DNA of 64,000 bases from Segatella cerevisiae (GTDB lineage Bacteria; Bacteroidota; Bacteroidia; Bacteroidales; Bacteroidaceae), in contig NZ_JAMXLY010000003.1 of the NCBI RefSeq assembly GCF_024054555.1, positions 1 through 64,000 on the forward strand. The letters run 5' to 3'. Under the pieces are notes generated by a model. It made no database searches and was not told the DNA's origin. It was given only the letters and a program-made list of their open reading frames with translations. Numbering within the stretch: position 1 is the first letter of the stretch; each line of letters begins with the position of its first letter. Made by a program: the position numbers and the translations under genes. Positions 8,935 through 18,261 of this stretch are shown here, piece after piece.

Positions 8935-10206
8935 ATGTTATATTATCTATTCAGATTCCTGGACCAATTTGGAATTTCCGGCTCACGCCTGTGGGGCTAC
9001 ATCTCATTCAGAGCCTTACTGGCACTGATCTTGTCATTGGTCATCTCAGCGTGGTTCGGAGAGAAATTCATCAAATTTCTGAAACGCAAGCAGATCACAG
9101 AGACTCAGCGTGACGCCAGCATTGACCCATTCGGTGTCAAGAAGGTCGGTGTCCCGTCTATGGGAGGAATCATTATCATCGTCGCTGTCCTGATACCTGT
9201 TTTGCTTTTAGGGCGTTTACGGAACACCTATCTGCTACTGATGATCATCACAACAATATGGCTGGGATTTCTGGGTGGCATGGATGATTTCATCAAGATC
9301 TTCAGGAAGAATAAGGAAGGTCTGAAAGGAAAATATAAAATCTTCGGGCAGTTCAGTATCGGACTGATTGTAGGACTGGTGCTCTGGGCCTCTCCTGATG
9401 TCAAAATCAACGAGAACCTTGCCGTCGAAAAGCAAAACGGACAGGAAGTCGTCATCAAGCACCGGATGCAGGCGCGGAAATCACTGAAGACAACCATCCC
9501 ATTTGTCAAAGGCCATAACCTCGACTATTCCAGGGTCATGAGTTTTTGCGGCAAACATAAGGTTGCAGCAGGTTGGATACTCTTTGTCGCCGTCACGATC
9601 TTTATCGTCACAGCCGTTTCCAATGGAGCCAACCTGAATGACGGCATGGACGGGATGTGTGCCGGCAACTCGGCCATCATCGGCGTGACACTCGGCATCC
9701 TCGCTTATGTCAGTTCGCACATCAACTTGGCAGCATACCTCAATATCATGTATATCCCGGGGGCGCAAGAACTGGTCGTGTTCTTCTGCGCGTTCGTCGG
9801 TGCCCTTATCGGATTCTTATGGTATAATGCCTATCCGGCACAGATATTCATGGGAGATACGGGGTCTCTGACGATCGGAGGTATCATCGGTGTCGGCGCC
9901 GTCCTCATCAAGAAGGAACTCTTACTCCCTATCCTATGTGGTATCTTCCTCGTAGAAAGTCTGAGCGTCATCGTGCAGGTCTACTATGCCAAAGCAGGTA
10001 CCCGCAAAGGTATCAAGCAAAGGATTCTGAAACGTGCCCCACTCCACGATCATTACAGGACACAACTCAATCAACTCGATGCCAACACGCACTATCTGAT
10101 TAAAAATCCGAAGACGGTGTATCACGAGTCTAAAATTACGGTCAGATTCTGGATTATCTCCATTATTCTCGCCGCATTGACAATCATCACCCTTAAAATA
10201 AGGTAA
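8935..10206 (+). CDS. mraY: phospho-MurNAc-pentapeptide transferase MraY
   Basis: 423 residues. Polytopic inner-membrane enzyme that moves phospho-MurNAc-pentapeptide from UDP to undecaprenyl phosphate, forming lipid I. Visible motifs are DDFIK (117-121), NLNDGMDGM (233-241) and the HHH-type loop APLHDHYR (368-375). It is about 60 residues longer than E. coli MraY; the extra length falls in a charged loop at about 150-190, as in other Bacteroidetes. A 131-base gap with predicted RNA structure separates it from murD. Confidence 0.97.
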   Translation: MLYYLFRFLDQFGISGSRLWGYISFRALLALILSLVISAWFGEKFIKFLKRKQITETQRDASIDPFGVKKVGVPSMGGIIIIVAVLIPVLLLGRLRNTYLLLMIITTIWLGFLGGMDDFIKIFRKNKEGLKGKYKIFGQFSIGLIVGLVLWASPDVKINENLAVEKQNGQEVVIKHRMQARKSLKTTIPFVKGHNLDYSRVMSFCGKHKVAAGWILFVAVTIFIVTAVSNGANLNDGMDGMCAGNSAIIGVTLGILAYVSSHINLAAYLNIMYIPGAQELVVFFCAFVGALIGFLWYNAYPAQIFMGDTGSLTIGGIIGVGAVLIKKELLLPILCGIFLVESLSVIVQVYYAKAGTRKGIKQRILKRAPLHDHYRTQLNQLDANTHYLIKNPKTVYHESKITVRFWIISIILAALTIITLKIR

Positions 10207-10226
10207 GGAATCTATAAGATAGTTCT

Positions 10227-10303
10227 AGACCGGAACCAATGAAGGGAGAATCCCCCGATCAGGACACTCACAAAACTTATCCTGGCATTCCAAATTCCGG
10301 TCT
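10227..10303 (+). other. predicted three-way-junction element between mraY and murD
   Basis: AGACCGGAA (10227-10235) pairs perfectly with TTCCGGTCT (10295-10303). Inside lie two smaller hairpins, GGGA/TCCC around a 3-base loop (from about 10244) and CAGGA/TCCTG (10260-10264 with about 10280-10284). The element is followed by GATTTTATT and a near-promoter AAACTTTG (10325-10332, one mismatch to TAnnTTTG) directly before murD. It could be a partial terminator, a processing site or a cis-regulatory RNA. The pairing is read by eye; the function is unknown. Confidence 0.45.
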
Positions 10304-10337
10304 GTCGATTTTATTATAAAGTATAAACTTTGCAGTT

Positions 10338-11669
10338 ATGAGTAGAATTGTTATATTAGGTGCAGGAGAAAGCGGCAGTGGCGCTGCTGTCCTGGCCAAG
10401 AAAGAAGGTTTTGACACGTTCGTCTCAGACAGTGGAAAAATCAAAGACAAATATAAGAAACTCATGAATGACCACGGCATCGTCTGGGAAGAAGGGCAGA
10501 ACTCGGAAGACAAGGTCCTCAATGCCGATGAAGTCATCAAGAGTCCGGGTATTCCGAAGGAAGCCCCAATCGTGCAGAAACTGATGAAACAAGGTACACA
10601 TATCATCAGCGAAATCGAATTTGCCGGCAGATACACCCACTCCAAGATGATTTGCATCACCGGGAGCAACGGCAAGACCACAACGACCTCTCTGATCTAC
10701 CATATCTTCAAGAAAGCGGGATATGATGCAGGGCTGGCAGGCAATATCGGAAGGAGCCTTGCCTTGCAAGTCGCTGAGGATCCGCATGAATACTATATCA
10801 TCGAACTCAGCAGTTTCCAGTTGGACAACATGTATGATTTCCATGCCAACATAGCCATCCTCCTGAATATTACGCCAGACCACCTCGACCGGTATGACTA
10901 TAAATTCGAGAACTATGCCGCAGCCAAGATGCGCATCACCCAGAATCAGACCAAGGACGATCATTTCATTTATTGGAATGATGATCCTGTCATTGCAAGG
11001 GAACTGAAGAAATATGACATCAAAGCCATCCAATGCCCATTCTCAGAGTTGAAGGAGAAAGGCTCCATCGGTTATATCGAAGACGGACAATACCATTTGG
11101 AATATCCTACTCCATTCAATATGGAACAGGAAGAACTGAGTTTGACAGGCAAGCATAACATCTACAACAGTCTGGCTGCCGGACTCGCCTCTAATATTAC
11201 AGGGATAAAGAAAGAGGTCATCCGCAAGAGCCTGAGTGATTTCCCGGGAGTCCCGCATCGCTTGGAAAAAGTGTGCAAGGTAGGCGGAGTAGAATACATC
11301 AACGACTCAAAAGCTACGAATGTGGATGCCTGTTGGTATGCACTGGAGAGCATGAAGACACCTACCATCCTCATCCTCGGCGGGAAGGACAAAGGCAATG
11401 ACTACGGCCATATCATGGAGCTGGTCAAACAGAAATGTGTAGGACTGGTCTACCTGGGGAAAGACAATACGAAACTGCACAAGAATTTCGACTCACTGGG
11501 ACTGCCTGTCCGTGACACTCATAGCATGAAAGACTGTGTGCAAGCTTGTTATGAAATGGCTAAGCCCGGAGAGACTGTTCTGCTGAGTCCCTGCTGCGCC
11601 AGTTTTGACCTTTTTACGTGTATGGAAGACCGCGGAGACCAATTCAAGGCTCTAGTCAGAAATCTGTAA
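10338..11669 (+). CDS. murD: UDP-MurNAc-L-alanine:D-glutamate ligase MurD
   Basis: 443 residues, normal length. Adds D-glutamate to UDP-MurNAc-L-Ala in the cytoplasm. An N-terminal Rossmann-like UDP-binding domain (ILGAGESG near residue 6) is followed by the ATP-binding P-loop GSNGKTTTT (from residue 109, Lys113) and the central-domain signature ITPDHLDRY near 180. NDSKATN near 320 is the start of the C-terminal domain. Confidence 0.97.
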   Translation: MSRIVILGAGESGSGAAVLAKKEGFDTFVSDSGKIKDKYKKLMNDHGIVWEEGQNSEDKVLNADEVIKSPGIPKEAPIVQKLMKQGTHIISEIEFAGRYTHSKMICITGSNGKTTTTSLIYHIFKKAGYDAGLAGNIGRSLALQVAEDPHEYYIIELSSFQLDNMYDFHANIAILLNITPDHLDRYDYKFENYAAAKMRITQNQTKDDHFIYWNDDPVIARELKKYDIKAIQCPFSELKEKGSIGYIEDGQYHLEYPTPFNMEQEELSLTGKHNIYNSLAAGLASNITGIKKEVIRKSLSDFPGVPHRLEKVCKVGGVEYINDSKATNVDACWYALESMKTPTILILGGKDKGNDYGHIMELVKQKCVGLVYLGKDNTKLHKNFDSLGLPVRDTHSMKDCVQACYEMAKPGETVLLSPCCASFDLFTCMEDRGDQFKALVRNL

Positions 11670-11720
11670 AGGTTAGCCCCTTCCCTCTGCCGGTATAGGT
11701 TAAAGGGGAAACGGGGCAAA

Positions 11721-13055
11721 GTGAAAAATATTTCAATCCACATGACAACCAACACAAAAAACATAAGAAAGGATATAAACAATATCTTCAAAGGCGATAA
11801 GGTAATCTGGATGGTATTCTTCTTCATCTGCCTCATCAGTATAACCGAAGTCTATTCGGCTTCGAGTTCCCTGAGTTATAAAGGAGGAAACTACTGGAGC
11901 CCTGTCTTGAAACATGTTGGAACACTCATCATAGGATTGTTCTTTATGGTGGTCACACTCAATATCCCGTGTAAATACTTTAAGATTTTCACGCCCTTCC
12001 TGCTCATCATTTCTTTCCTCACACTGATATGGGTGCTCTTTACCGGACAATCGACCAACGGGGCACAGCGCTGGATGAATTTCATAGGAATCGAATTCCA
12101 ACCCTCCGAAGTTGCGAAGGGGACTATGGTGCTGGCTGTCGCGCAAATTCTCAGCGCCATGCAGACAGACAAGGGGGCAGACCGAAGGGCTTTAAGGTAT
12201 ATACTGATTGTCAGTTTGTTCATCATCCTGCCCATCATGATGGAGAACCTGTCTACGGCAGTACTCCTGTCAGCCACGATTTTCTGTATGATGTTCATCG
12301 GTCGCATCCCCGGTTATCAGTTAGGAAAGTTAATCGGTGTCGTCATGCTGGTCTTCTTTATACTTTTCAGTTCTATCATGATTCTGGGGAACGACAAGAC
12401 TCCGCCAAAGAACAAGACCTTGACGGAAGCAGTATCCAAGAAGCAAGAGAAACCAGGGTTCTTCGGAAAAGTTTTCCACCGTGCTGACACTTGGAAATCG
12501 CGTATCAACGGTTTCTTCAACAGCAAGGAAGTGCCCCCTGAGAAAGTTGATCTAGACAAAGACGGGCAGAAGGCACATGCCAATATTGCCATTGCGTCCT
12601 CCAACGTTATCGGAAAAGGACCGGGAAACTCTGTGGAAAGGGACTTCCTGTCACAAGCCTTCTCCGACTTCATCTTTGCGATTATCATCGAGGAAATGGG
12701 CATAGAAGGAGCCGTATTCGTCGTACTCCTCTACCTGATACTGCTCTTCAGGACTGCGAAGATCGCTAACCGTTGCGAACACAACTTCCCCGCATTTCTG
12801 GCTATGGGACTGGCCTTGCTCCTCGTCATACAAGCCATATTCAACATGCTCGTAGCCGTAGGACTGGCACCTGTTACCGGGCAACCTCTGCCCCTCATCA
12901 GTAAAGGCGGTACATCAACGGTGATCAACTGCGTCTATGTGGGAGTCATCCTGAGTGTCAGCAGGTTTGCAAAGAAAAAGAAAGAGACTCTCGAGGAAGG
13001 GAATCTGAATCTCCAGAAAGGAATGAACACAAACCTGTCTGCATCGCATGTTTAA
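11721..13055 (+). CDS. ftsW: septal peptidoglycan polymerase FtsW
   Basis: 444 residues; an in-frame ATG at 11742 would give a product 7 residues shorter. A SEDS-family glycosyltransferase that polymerises lipid II at the septum with FtsI. About ten membrane spans are visible, with the SEDS patches GAQRWM (near 113), FQPSEVAK (near 125) and a C-terminal PLISKGGTS. A hydrophilic insertion at about 220-290, rich in Lys and Asp, replaces the usual short extracytoplasmic loop. It lies between murD and murG, the standard position. Confidence 0.93.
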   Translation: MKNISIHMTTNTKNIRKDINNIFKGDKVIWMVFFFICLISITEVYSASSSLSYKGGNYWSPVLKHVGTLIIGLFFMVVTLNIPCKYFKIFTPFLLIISFLTLIWVLFTGQSTNGAQRWMNFIGIEFQPSEVAKGTMVLAVAQILSAMQTDKGADRRALRYILIVSLFIILPIMMENLSTAVLLSATIFCMMFIGRIPGYQLGKLIGVVMLVFFILFSSIMILGNDKTPPKNKTLTEAVSKKQEKPGFFGKVFHRADTWKSRINGFFNSKEVPPEKVDLDKDGQKAHANIAIASSNVIGKGPGNSVERDFLSQAFSDFIFAIIIEEMGIEGAVFVVLLYLILLFRTAKIANRCEHNFPAFLAMGLALLLVIQAIFNMLVAVGLAPVTGQPLPLISKGGTSTVINCVYVGVILSVSRFAKKKKETLEEGNLNLQKGMNTNLSASHV

Positions 13056-13252
13056 GTAGCCAAGGTACAAGAAATCAGATTAGAAGATACAAAATATACC
13101 ATTACAGGGAATTCCGGCAATCGGTTAAGTCAAAGAAATACACTCGAAACAGGGTTGTCCGAAAAGTAAGGAAGGGGAGGACAAAAACTCTCTATCACCT
13201 GCAAGGGACTGAAATAAATGCACAAAAATTACCAAAACAATTTTTTTTTGCT

Positions 13253-13260
13253 TAATTTTG
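13253..13260 (+). promoter_or_regulatory. -7 box inside the dcw cluster, upstream of murG
   Basis: TAATTTTG fits TAnnTTTG and sits 21 bases before the murG ATG, at the end of a 226-base gap after ftsW. The -33 region (TTAC at 13229) is a poor match. It suggests an internal promoter that could drive murG-murC-ftsQ separately from the upstream cluster. Confidence 0.5.
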
Positions 13261-13281
13261 CGAAATAAACAACACGAAACA

Positions 13282-14394
13282 ATGGACAAAGAACTCAGGA
13301 TTATCATCAGCGGTGGCGGAACGGGAGGTCATATTTTCCCGGCCATTTCTATTGCTAATGCAATAAAATCCAAACGCCCCGATGCAAAGATACTCTTCGT
13401 GGGCGCTCAGGGACGGATGGAAATGCAACGTGTCCCCGCAGCCGGATATGAGATCAAGGGACTTCCGATCTGCGGGTTTGACCGCAAACATTTGTTAAAG
13501 AACATTATTGTTCTTTTCAAGATCTTCAGAAGCGAGCAAATGGCCAAGCGCATCATCAGGAAATTCAAACCTATGGTGGCTGTAGGTGTTGGTGGCTATG
13601 CCAGCGGTCCTACGTTGAACGTATGTGCTGAAAAGGGTATTCCTTGCCTAATTCAGGAGCAAAACTCCTACGCAGGAGTGACCAACAAACTCCTCGCCAA
13701 GAAAGCAACTAGAATATGTGTAGCTTATGAGGGAATGGAACGCTTCTTCCCTAAAGACAAAATTATAATGACAGGAAACCCTGTCCGGCAAAATGTCATC
13801 AATACTGACCTGACTCAGGCAGAAGCACGCAAGGAATTCAAATTGGATCCGAATAAAAAGACCATTCTGCTGGTAGGGGGAAGTTTGGGCGCAAGAACCA
13901 TCAATGAGAGTGTGAGCCAACACCTGGACATGGTGAAGAATGCCAATGCACAACTCATCTGGCAGACCGGGAAATATTATTTCAAAGATATGCAGGCTAC
14001 CGTAAAGGCATTTGGGCAACCGGACAACTTGTTCGTAAGTGATTTCATCAGCGATATGGGTGCAGCATACAAGGCTGCAGATCTGATCATCAGTCGTGCC
14101 GGAGCCAGCAGTATCAGTGAATTCTGTCTGATCGGTAAACCGGTTATCCTCGTCCCCAGTCCGAACGTTGCAGAAGACCACCAGACGAAGAATGCCATGG
14201 CACTTGTCAATAAAGACGCTGCCGTCTATGTCAAGGATGCCGAAGCACCTGAGGTATTACTGAAGGAAGCGCTCGAACTGGTCCAGAATGACGAGAAACT
14301 CCACTCCCTAAGTGAGAACATCAAAAAACTGGGACTGAAAGACTCTGCAAATGTCATTGCCGATCATGTCATTCAACTGGCATTGGGGAAATAA
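13282..14394 (+). CDS. murG: lipid II synthase MurG
   Basis: 370 residues from the ATG at 13282. A longer reading from a TTG at 13258 would begin inside the promoter box, so I prefer the ATG. Peripheral inner-membrane glycosyltransferase that transfers GlcNAc from UDP-GlcNAc to lipid I. The N-terminal diphosphate-binding loop GGGTGGHIFP (residues 11-20) and the UDP-GlcNAc-binding region (GGSLGARTIN near 195, IISRAGASSISE near 275) are clear. Confidence 0.97.
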   Translation: MDKELRIIISGGGTGGHIFPAISIANAIKSKRPDAKILFVGAQGRMEMQRVPAAGYEIKGLPICGFDRKHLLKNIIVLFKIFRSEQMAKRIIRKFKPMVAVGVGGYASGPTLNVCAEKGIPCLIQEQNSYAGVTNKLLAKKATRICVAYEGMERFFPKDKIIMTGNPVRQNVINTDLTQAEARKEFKLDPNKKTILLVGGSLGARTINESVSQHLDMVKNANAQLIWQTGKYYFKDMQATVKAFGQPDNLFVSDFISDMGAAYKAADLIISRAGASSISEFCLIGKPVILVPSPNVAEDHQTKNAMALVNKDAAVYVKDAEAPEVLLKEALELVQNDEKLHSLSENIKKLGLKDSANVIADHVIQLALGK

Positions 14395-14454
14395 CCTGTC
14401 ACTTTCAGAGAACTAAGAGAAATAACGAAGAATAAGTAAAATATTTATAAGAAC

Positions 14455-15831
14455 ATGGAGCTGAAAGATATTAAAGCTGTATATTTCATAGGTGCTGGCG
14501 GCATCGGGATGAGTGCCATTGCACGATTCTTCATTTACAGAGGTTTGGTCGTTGCCGGGTATGACCGGACACCATCCATCCTCACCCGCCAGTTGGAAAA
14601 GGAAGGTATGCTCATCCACTATGAGGTCAATACAGAAGACATTCCACATGCTTGCAGGGATCCGAAATCTACACTCGTGGTCTATACGCCGGCTATCCCT
14701 GCTACGCAGGCAGAGCTGGTCTATTTCCGGGAGAATCATTTCGAAGTACAGAAGCGTGCCCAAGTCCTTGGCATACTCACAAGGTCCCATAAGGGATTAT
14801 GTGTTGCAGGGACTCACGGGAAGACGACGACCTCAACGATGTGTGCCCATATCATGCACCAAAGTCATATCGATTGTAATGCTTTTCTCGGGGGTATTTC
14901 CAAGAATTACGGCACCAATTATATCCTTTCAGATAAGAGTGATTTCGTGGTCATCGAAGCTGATGAATTCGATCGCTCTTTCCACTGGCTTCGTCCCTGG
15001 ATGAGCGTCATCACCGCAACTGACCCAGATCATCTAGATATCTATGGCACGAAAGAAGCCTATCTGGAGAGTTTCCGCCACTATACAGAACTCATCCAAC
15101 CGGGAGGTGCACTGATCATCCATACCGGTTTGGAACTTAAGCCCCATGTGCAGACAGGCGTGACAACTTACACCTACAGCCGCGACGAAGGTGATTTCCA
15201 TGCTGAAAACATCGAAATAGAAAACGGGAATATTTCCTTTGACTTCGTTTCTCCTGTCGAGAATGTCCCCAATATCGTCTTGGGACAACCCGTGCCCATC
15301 AACATCGAGAACAGTGTCGCAGCTATGGCTATGGCACAACTCAACGGGTGTACGCCTGACGAACTCCGTTATGGTATGAAGACCTATAGCGGTGTTGAGC
15401 GGCGCTTTGATTTCAAGATCAAGAACGATCACCTCGTTTTCCTATCTGACTACGGTCATCATCCCAAAGAAATACTGCAGTGTGCAAAAAGCCTTAGGGA
15501 ACTGTTCAAGGGGCGCAAGATATCAGTGATCTTCCAGCCTCATCTGTACACACGTACCCAGGATTTCTACAAAGACTTTGCGGACTCCCTGAGTCATTTC
15601 GACGAAGTAATCCTCACCGAAATCTATCCGGCACGTGAGAAACCCATTCCGGGCGTAACCAGCCAACTCATCTATGACAACCTGAAAGCAGGCATAGAGA
15701 AAACGATGATCAAGAAGGAAGACGTACTGGATTTTGTCAAGAACCATCAGTTTGATGTACTGGTCGTTCTGGGCGCTGGAGATCTGGACAATTATTGCCC
15801 ACAGATTAAGAAAATCCTTGAAGAAAGATAA
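14455..15831 (+). CDS. murC: UDP-MurNAc:L-alanine ligase MurC
   Basis: 458 residues. Cytoplasmic ATP-dependent ligase that adds the first residue, L-alanine, to UDP-MurNAc. The N-terminal GAGGIGMSAIA nucleotide loop (about 14-24), the P-loop GTHGKTTTS (from 119, Lys123) and the C-terminal FQPHLYTRT block (near 360) define the family. The stop codon shares one base with the ftsQ start (TAATG), so the two are translationally coupled. Confidence 0.97.
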   Translation: MELKDIKAVYFIGAGGIGMSAIARFFIYRGLVVAGYDRTPSILTRQLEKEGMLIHYEVNTEDIPHACRDPKSTLVVYTPAIPATQAELVYFRENHFEVQKRAQVLGILTRSHKGLCVAGTHGKTTTSTMCAHIMHQSHIDCNAFLGGISKNYGTNYILSDKSDFVVIEADEFDRSFHWLRPWMSVITATDPDHLDIYGTKEAYLESFRHYTELIQPGGALIIHTGLELKPHVQTGVTTYTYSRDEGDFHAENIEIENGNISFDFVSPVENVPNIVLGQPVPINIENSVAAMAMAQLNGCTPDELRYGMKTYSGVERRFDFKIKNDHLVFLSDYGHHPKEILQCAKSLRELFKGRKISVIFQPHLYTRTQDFYKDFADSLSHFDEVILTEIYPAREKPIPGVTSQLIYDNLKAGIEKTMIKKEDVLDFVKNHQFDVLVVLGAGDLDNYCPQIKKILEER

Positions 15832-16646
15832 TGCGACGCATCAATTGGAAGAAAACAATTATTGTCGTACTGGATGTCATACTGGGTGTATATCTTCTGT
15901 TCGCTTTCGCAGACTTTCATCTGTCTGATGAGACCAACAGAATATGCACGAAAGTTCAAATCAACATTCAGGATGAGATGACCAACGGCTTCCTGGATGC
16001 GAAAGAGATCAAGAAACGTCTGGTAGACCATCAGTTGTATCCCTTGGGGAAACCGATGCAGATCGTCAATACCAGACAGATAGAGGACATGCTGAAGAAA
16101 AGTGCGTTCGTCAAGACCGCACAATGCTATAAGACCGTAGAAGGTGAACTGTACATCAACATCACCCAACGCATGCCCCTCATCAGAATAAAGAGTGACA
16201 ATGGAGATGATTACTATCTGGATGACAATAATGCGGTCATGCCGAACACGAAATATGTCAGCAACCTCATCATTGTGACAGGTCATATCTCCAAATGGTT
16301 TGCCGAAAGATACCTCTCCATCCTGGGCAAGACGATCATGTCAGATGATTTGTGGAAGAATCAGATCGAACAGATCAACGTGCTCCCCGGGAAAGGCATA
16401 GAACTGGTACCGCGAGTGGGTGACCATATTGTTTATATCGGCAATCTCCCTGAAAGCAACAACCCTGCCGAACGACAGGAAATGGTAGCCGCCTACGTGC
16501 AAAAGAACCTGAAGCGCTTGAAGGAGTTCTATATGTATGGGCTCTCACAGGCAGGATGGAACAAATATTCCTACATCAATCTGGAATTTGACAATCAGAT
16601 CATCTGCAAGAAGCGCAAGGACAAAGGCGAGAGTGAGAGTATATAG
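15831..16646 (+). CDS. ftsQ: cell division protein FtsQ
   Basis: 271 residues. Bitopic divisome scaffold: a short basic cytoplasmic tail (MRRINWKKT), one membrane span at about 10-29, then a periplasmic region with a POTRA-like segment (about 40-115) and a beta domain. Divergent in sequence, but the topology and the position between murC and ftsA make the call firm. The start overlaps the murC stop by one base. A 106-base gap to ftsA holds two small hairpins (CCATC/GATGG near 16649 and AAGCC/GGCTT near 16706) of unknown meaning. Confidence 0.9.
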   Translation: MRRINWKKTIIVVLDVILGVYLLFAFADFHLSDETNRICTKVQINIQDEMTNGFLDAKEIKKRLVDHQLYPLGKPMQIVNTRQIEDMLKKSAFVKTAQCYKTVEGELYINITQRMPLIRIKSDNGDDYYLDDNNAVMPNTKYVSNLIIVTGHISKWFAERYLSILGKTIMSDDLWKNQIEQINVLPGKGIELVPRVGDHIVYIGNLPESNNPAERQEMVAAYVQKNLKRLKEFYMYGLSQAGWNKYSYINLEFDNQIICKKRKDKGESESI

Positions 16647-16752
16647 GCCATCCGTTACAGATGGATAATACCAGCCAAGAAGAGAGGTAAACAGTCGAAG
16701 AAGCCTGACCATTCCGGCTTGCCATAAAAATTATAAATCAACGTAGATACAT

Positions 16753-18207
16753 ATGCCAAAAGAATTTATCGTAGCCATTGAATTGGGCTCATCAAAGATG
16801 ACCGGTATAGCGGGACAAAAGAATCTCGACGGCAGCATTACGGTGCTCTCTGTTGTCGAGGAGAAGTCCGAGTCCTGCATTCGTAAAGGTGTGGTCTATA
16901 ATATGGAGAAAACCGGTCAAGCCCTGACTAATATCATCAAGAGCCTAAGGTCTAATCTCAAACAGGAAATTACACATGTCTATGTCGGTGTAGGTGGACA
17001 ATCCATCCACAGTGAAAAGAATGTCATCATCAAAGAATTGCCTGACAACACTCAGGTGACTCAGGAGATGATCAATGAGAAAATGGACGAGAACAGGAAC
17101 ATGTCCTATACTGAACAGGATATCCTGGATGCGGTCACTCAGGAATATAAGGTCGATAACCAATATCAACTTGACCCTGTCGGCATCCAGTGCAATCGTC
17201 TGGAAGGCAATTTCCTCAATATCCTTTGGCGGAAGAAATTCTACAACAGTCTGAATACTTGTTTCGACAATGCCGGCATTGCCATAGCAGAAATGTACCT
17301 CGCCCCTCTCGCTCTGGCCGACAATGTGCTGACAGAAACCGAGAGACGTTCCGGTTGTCTGCTTGTTGATCTCGGGGCTGAGACGACAACGGTGTCGATC
17401 TATTACAAAGGCCTGCTCCGCTTTCTCACCGTCATCCCTCTTGGCAGCAACAATATCACCAAAGACCTCACCTCACTTCAGATCGAGGAATCAGTGGCTG
17501 AAAGGTTGAAATTGAAATATGCCAGCGCTTATACTGACAATAAAGATATTAAGGACGGGATATCCTACCAGATCGATAAAGACCGGAAAGTAGACTGTCG
17601 TAAATTCATTGAGATCGTGGAGGCACGGGTAGAGGAAATCATCGAAAATGTATGGTTCCAGATTCCAAATGAATACACAGACAAACTCCTAGGCGGCATC
17701 ATTCTGACCGGCGGCGGAAGCAACATGCCGAATATTGACACGGCATTCCGTCAATACACTCATATTGAGAAGATCCGCATTGCCAAATTTGTCATACCGA
17801 CCATTCACTCCAACGATCCCAAGATCAATGTCCATGACGGTACGATGAATACCATCCTCAGTCTGTTGGCAAAAGGTGACATGAATTGTGCCGGCGAGGA
17901 AATCAGAAACGACCTCTTCAAGAATGCAGCTGCCGCAGAAGGCAGACCGGGAACAGTGGCTGATCGCCGTCAGAAAATCCGGGATCCGAAAGTCACGACA
18001 GGTTCCGGCATCGTACTCACTGCAGCAGAAAAACAGGAACTGGAGGATGCACGCAAGAAAAGGGAAGCAGAAGAGGAAGAGGCCCGTATAGCAGCAGAAG
18101 AACTGGAAAGGAAAAAGGCTGAAGAGAAAAAGGAAAACAGTTGGGGACATAAATTCCTCAACAAACTAAAGAAATTCGGTCAGAACATCATTTCCGAAGA
18201 CGAATAA
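16753..18207 (+). CDS. ftsA: cell division actin-like protein FtsA
   Basis: 484 residues. Actin-fold ATPase that ties FtsZ filaments to the membrane. VAIELGSSKMTG near residue 7 is the phosphate-1 motif; LLVDLGAETTTVS near 207 and IILTGGGSNMP near 316 are the later ATPase motifs. A 60-residue Glu/Lys/Arg-rich helical linker (about 405-460) leads to a C-terminal amphipathic helix, the expected membrane-targeting end. It is longer than E. coli FtsA (420) because of this linker. ftsZ follows after 54 bases. Confidence 0.95.
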   Translation: MPKEFIVAIELGSSKMTGIAGQKNLDGSITVLSVVEEKSESCIRKGVVYNMEKTGQALTNIIKSLRSNLKQEITHVYVGVGGQSIHSEKNVIIKELPDNTQVTQEMINEKMDENRNMSYTEQDILDAVTQEYKVDNQYQLDPVGIQCNRLEGNFLNILWRKKFYNSLNTCFDNAGIAIAEMYLAPLALADNVLTETERRSGCLLVDLGAETTTVSIYYKGLLRFLTVIPLGSNNITKDLTSLQIEESVAERLKLKYASAYTDNKDIKDGISYQIDKDRKVDCRKFIEIVEARVEEIIENVWFQIPNEYTDKLLGGIILTGGGSNMPNIDTAFRQYTHIEKIRIAKFVIPTIHSNDPKINVHDGTMNTILSLLAKGDMNCAGEEIRNDLFKNAAAAEGRPGTVADRRQKIRDPKVTTGSGIVLTAAEKQELEDARKKREAEEEEARIAAEELERKKAEEKKENSWGHKFLNKLKKFGQNIISEDE

Positions 18208-18261
18208 CTTTCCGACATATCAACCAGATTCTATTGTAGACCATAATATAACTCGACGAAC

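Noticed and set aside
13258-13281. Upstream TTG start for murG
   Set aside because: It lies within the promoter -7 box and adds residues not seen in the family; the ATG at 13282 is better.
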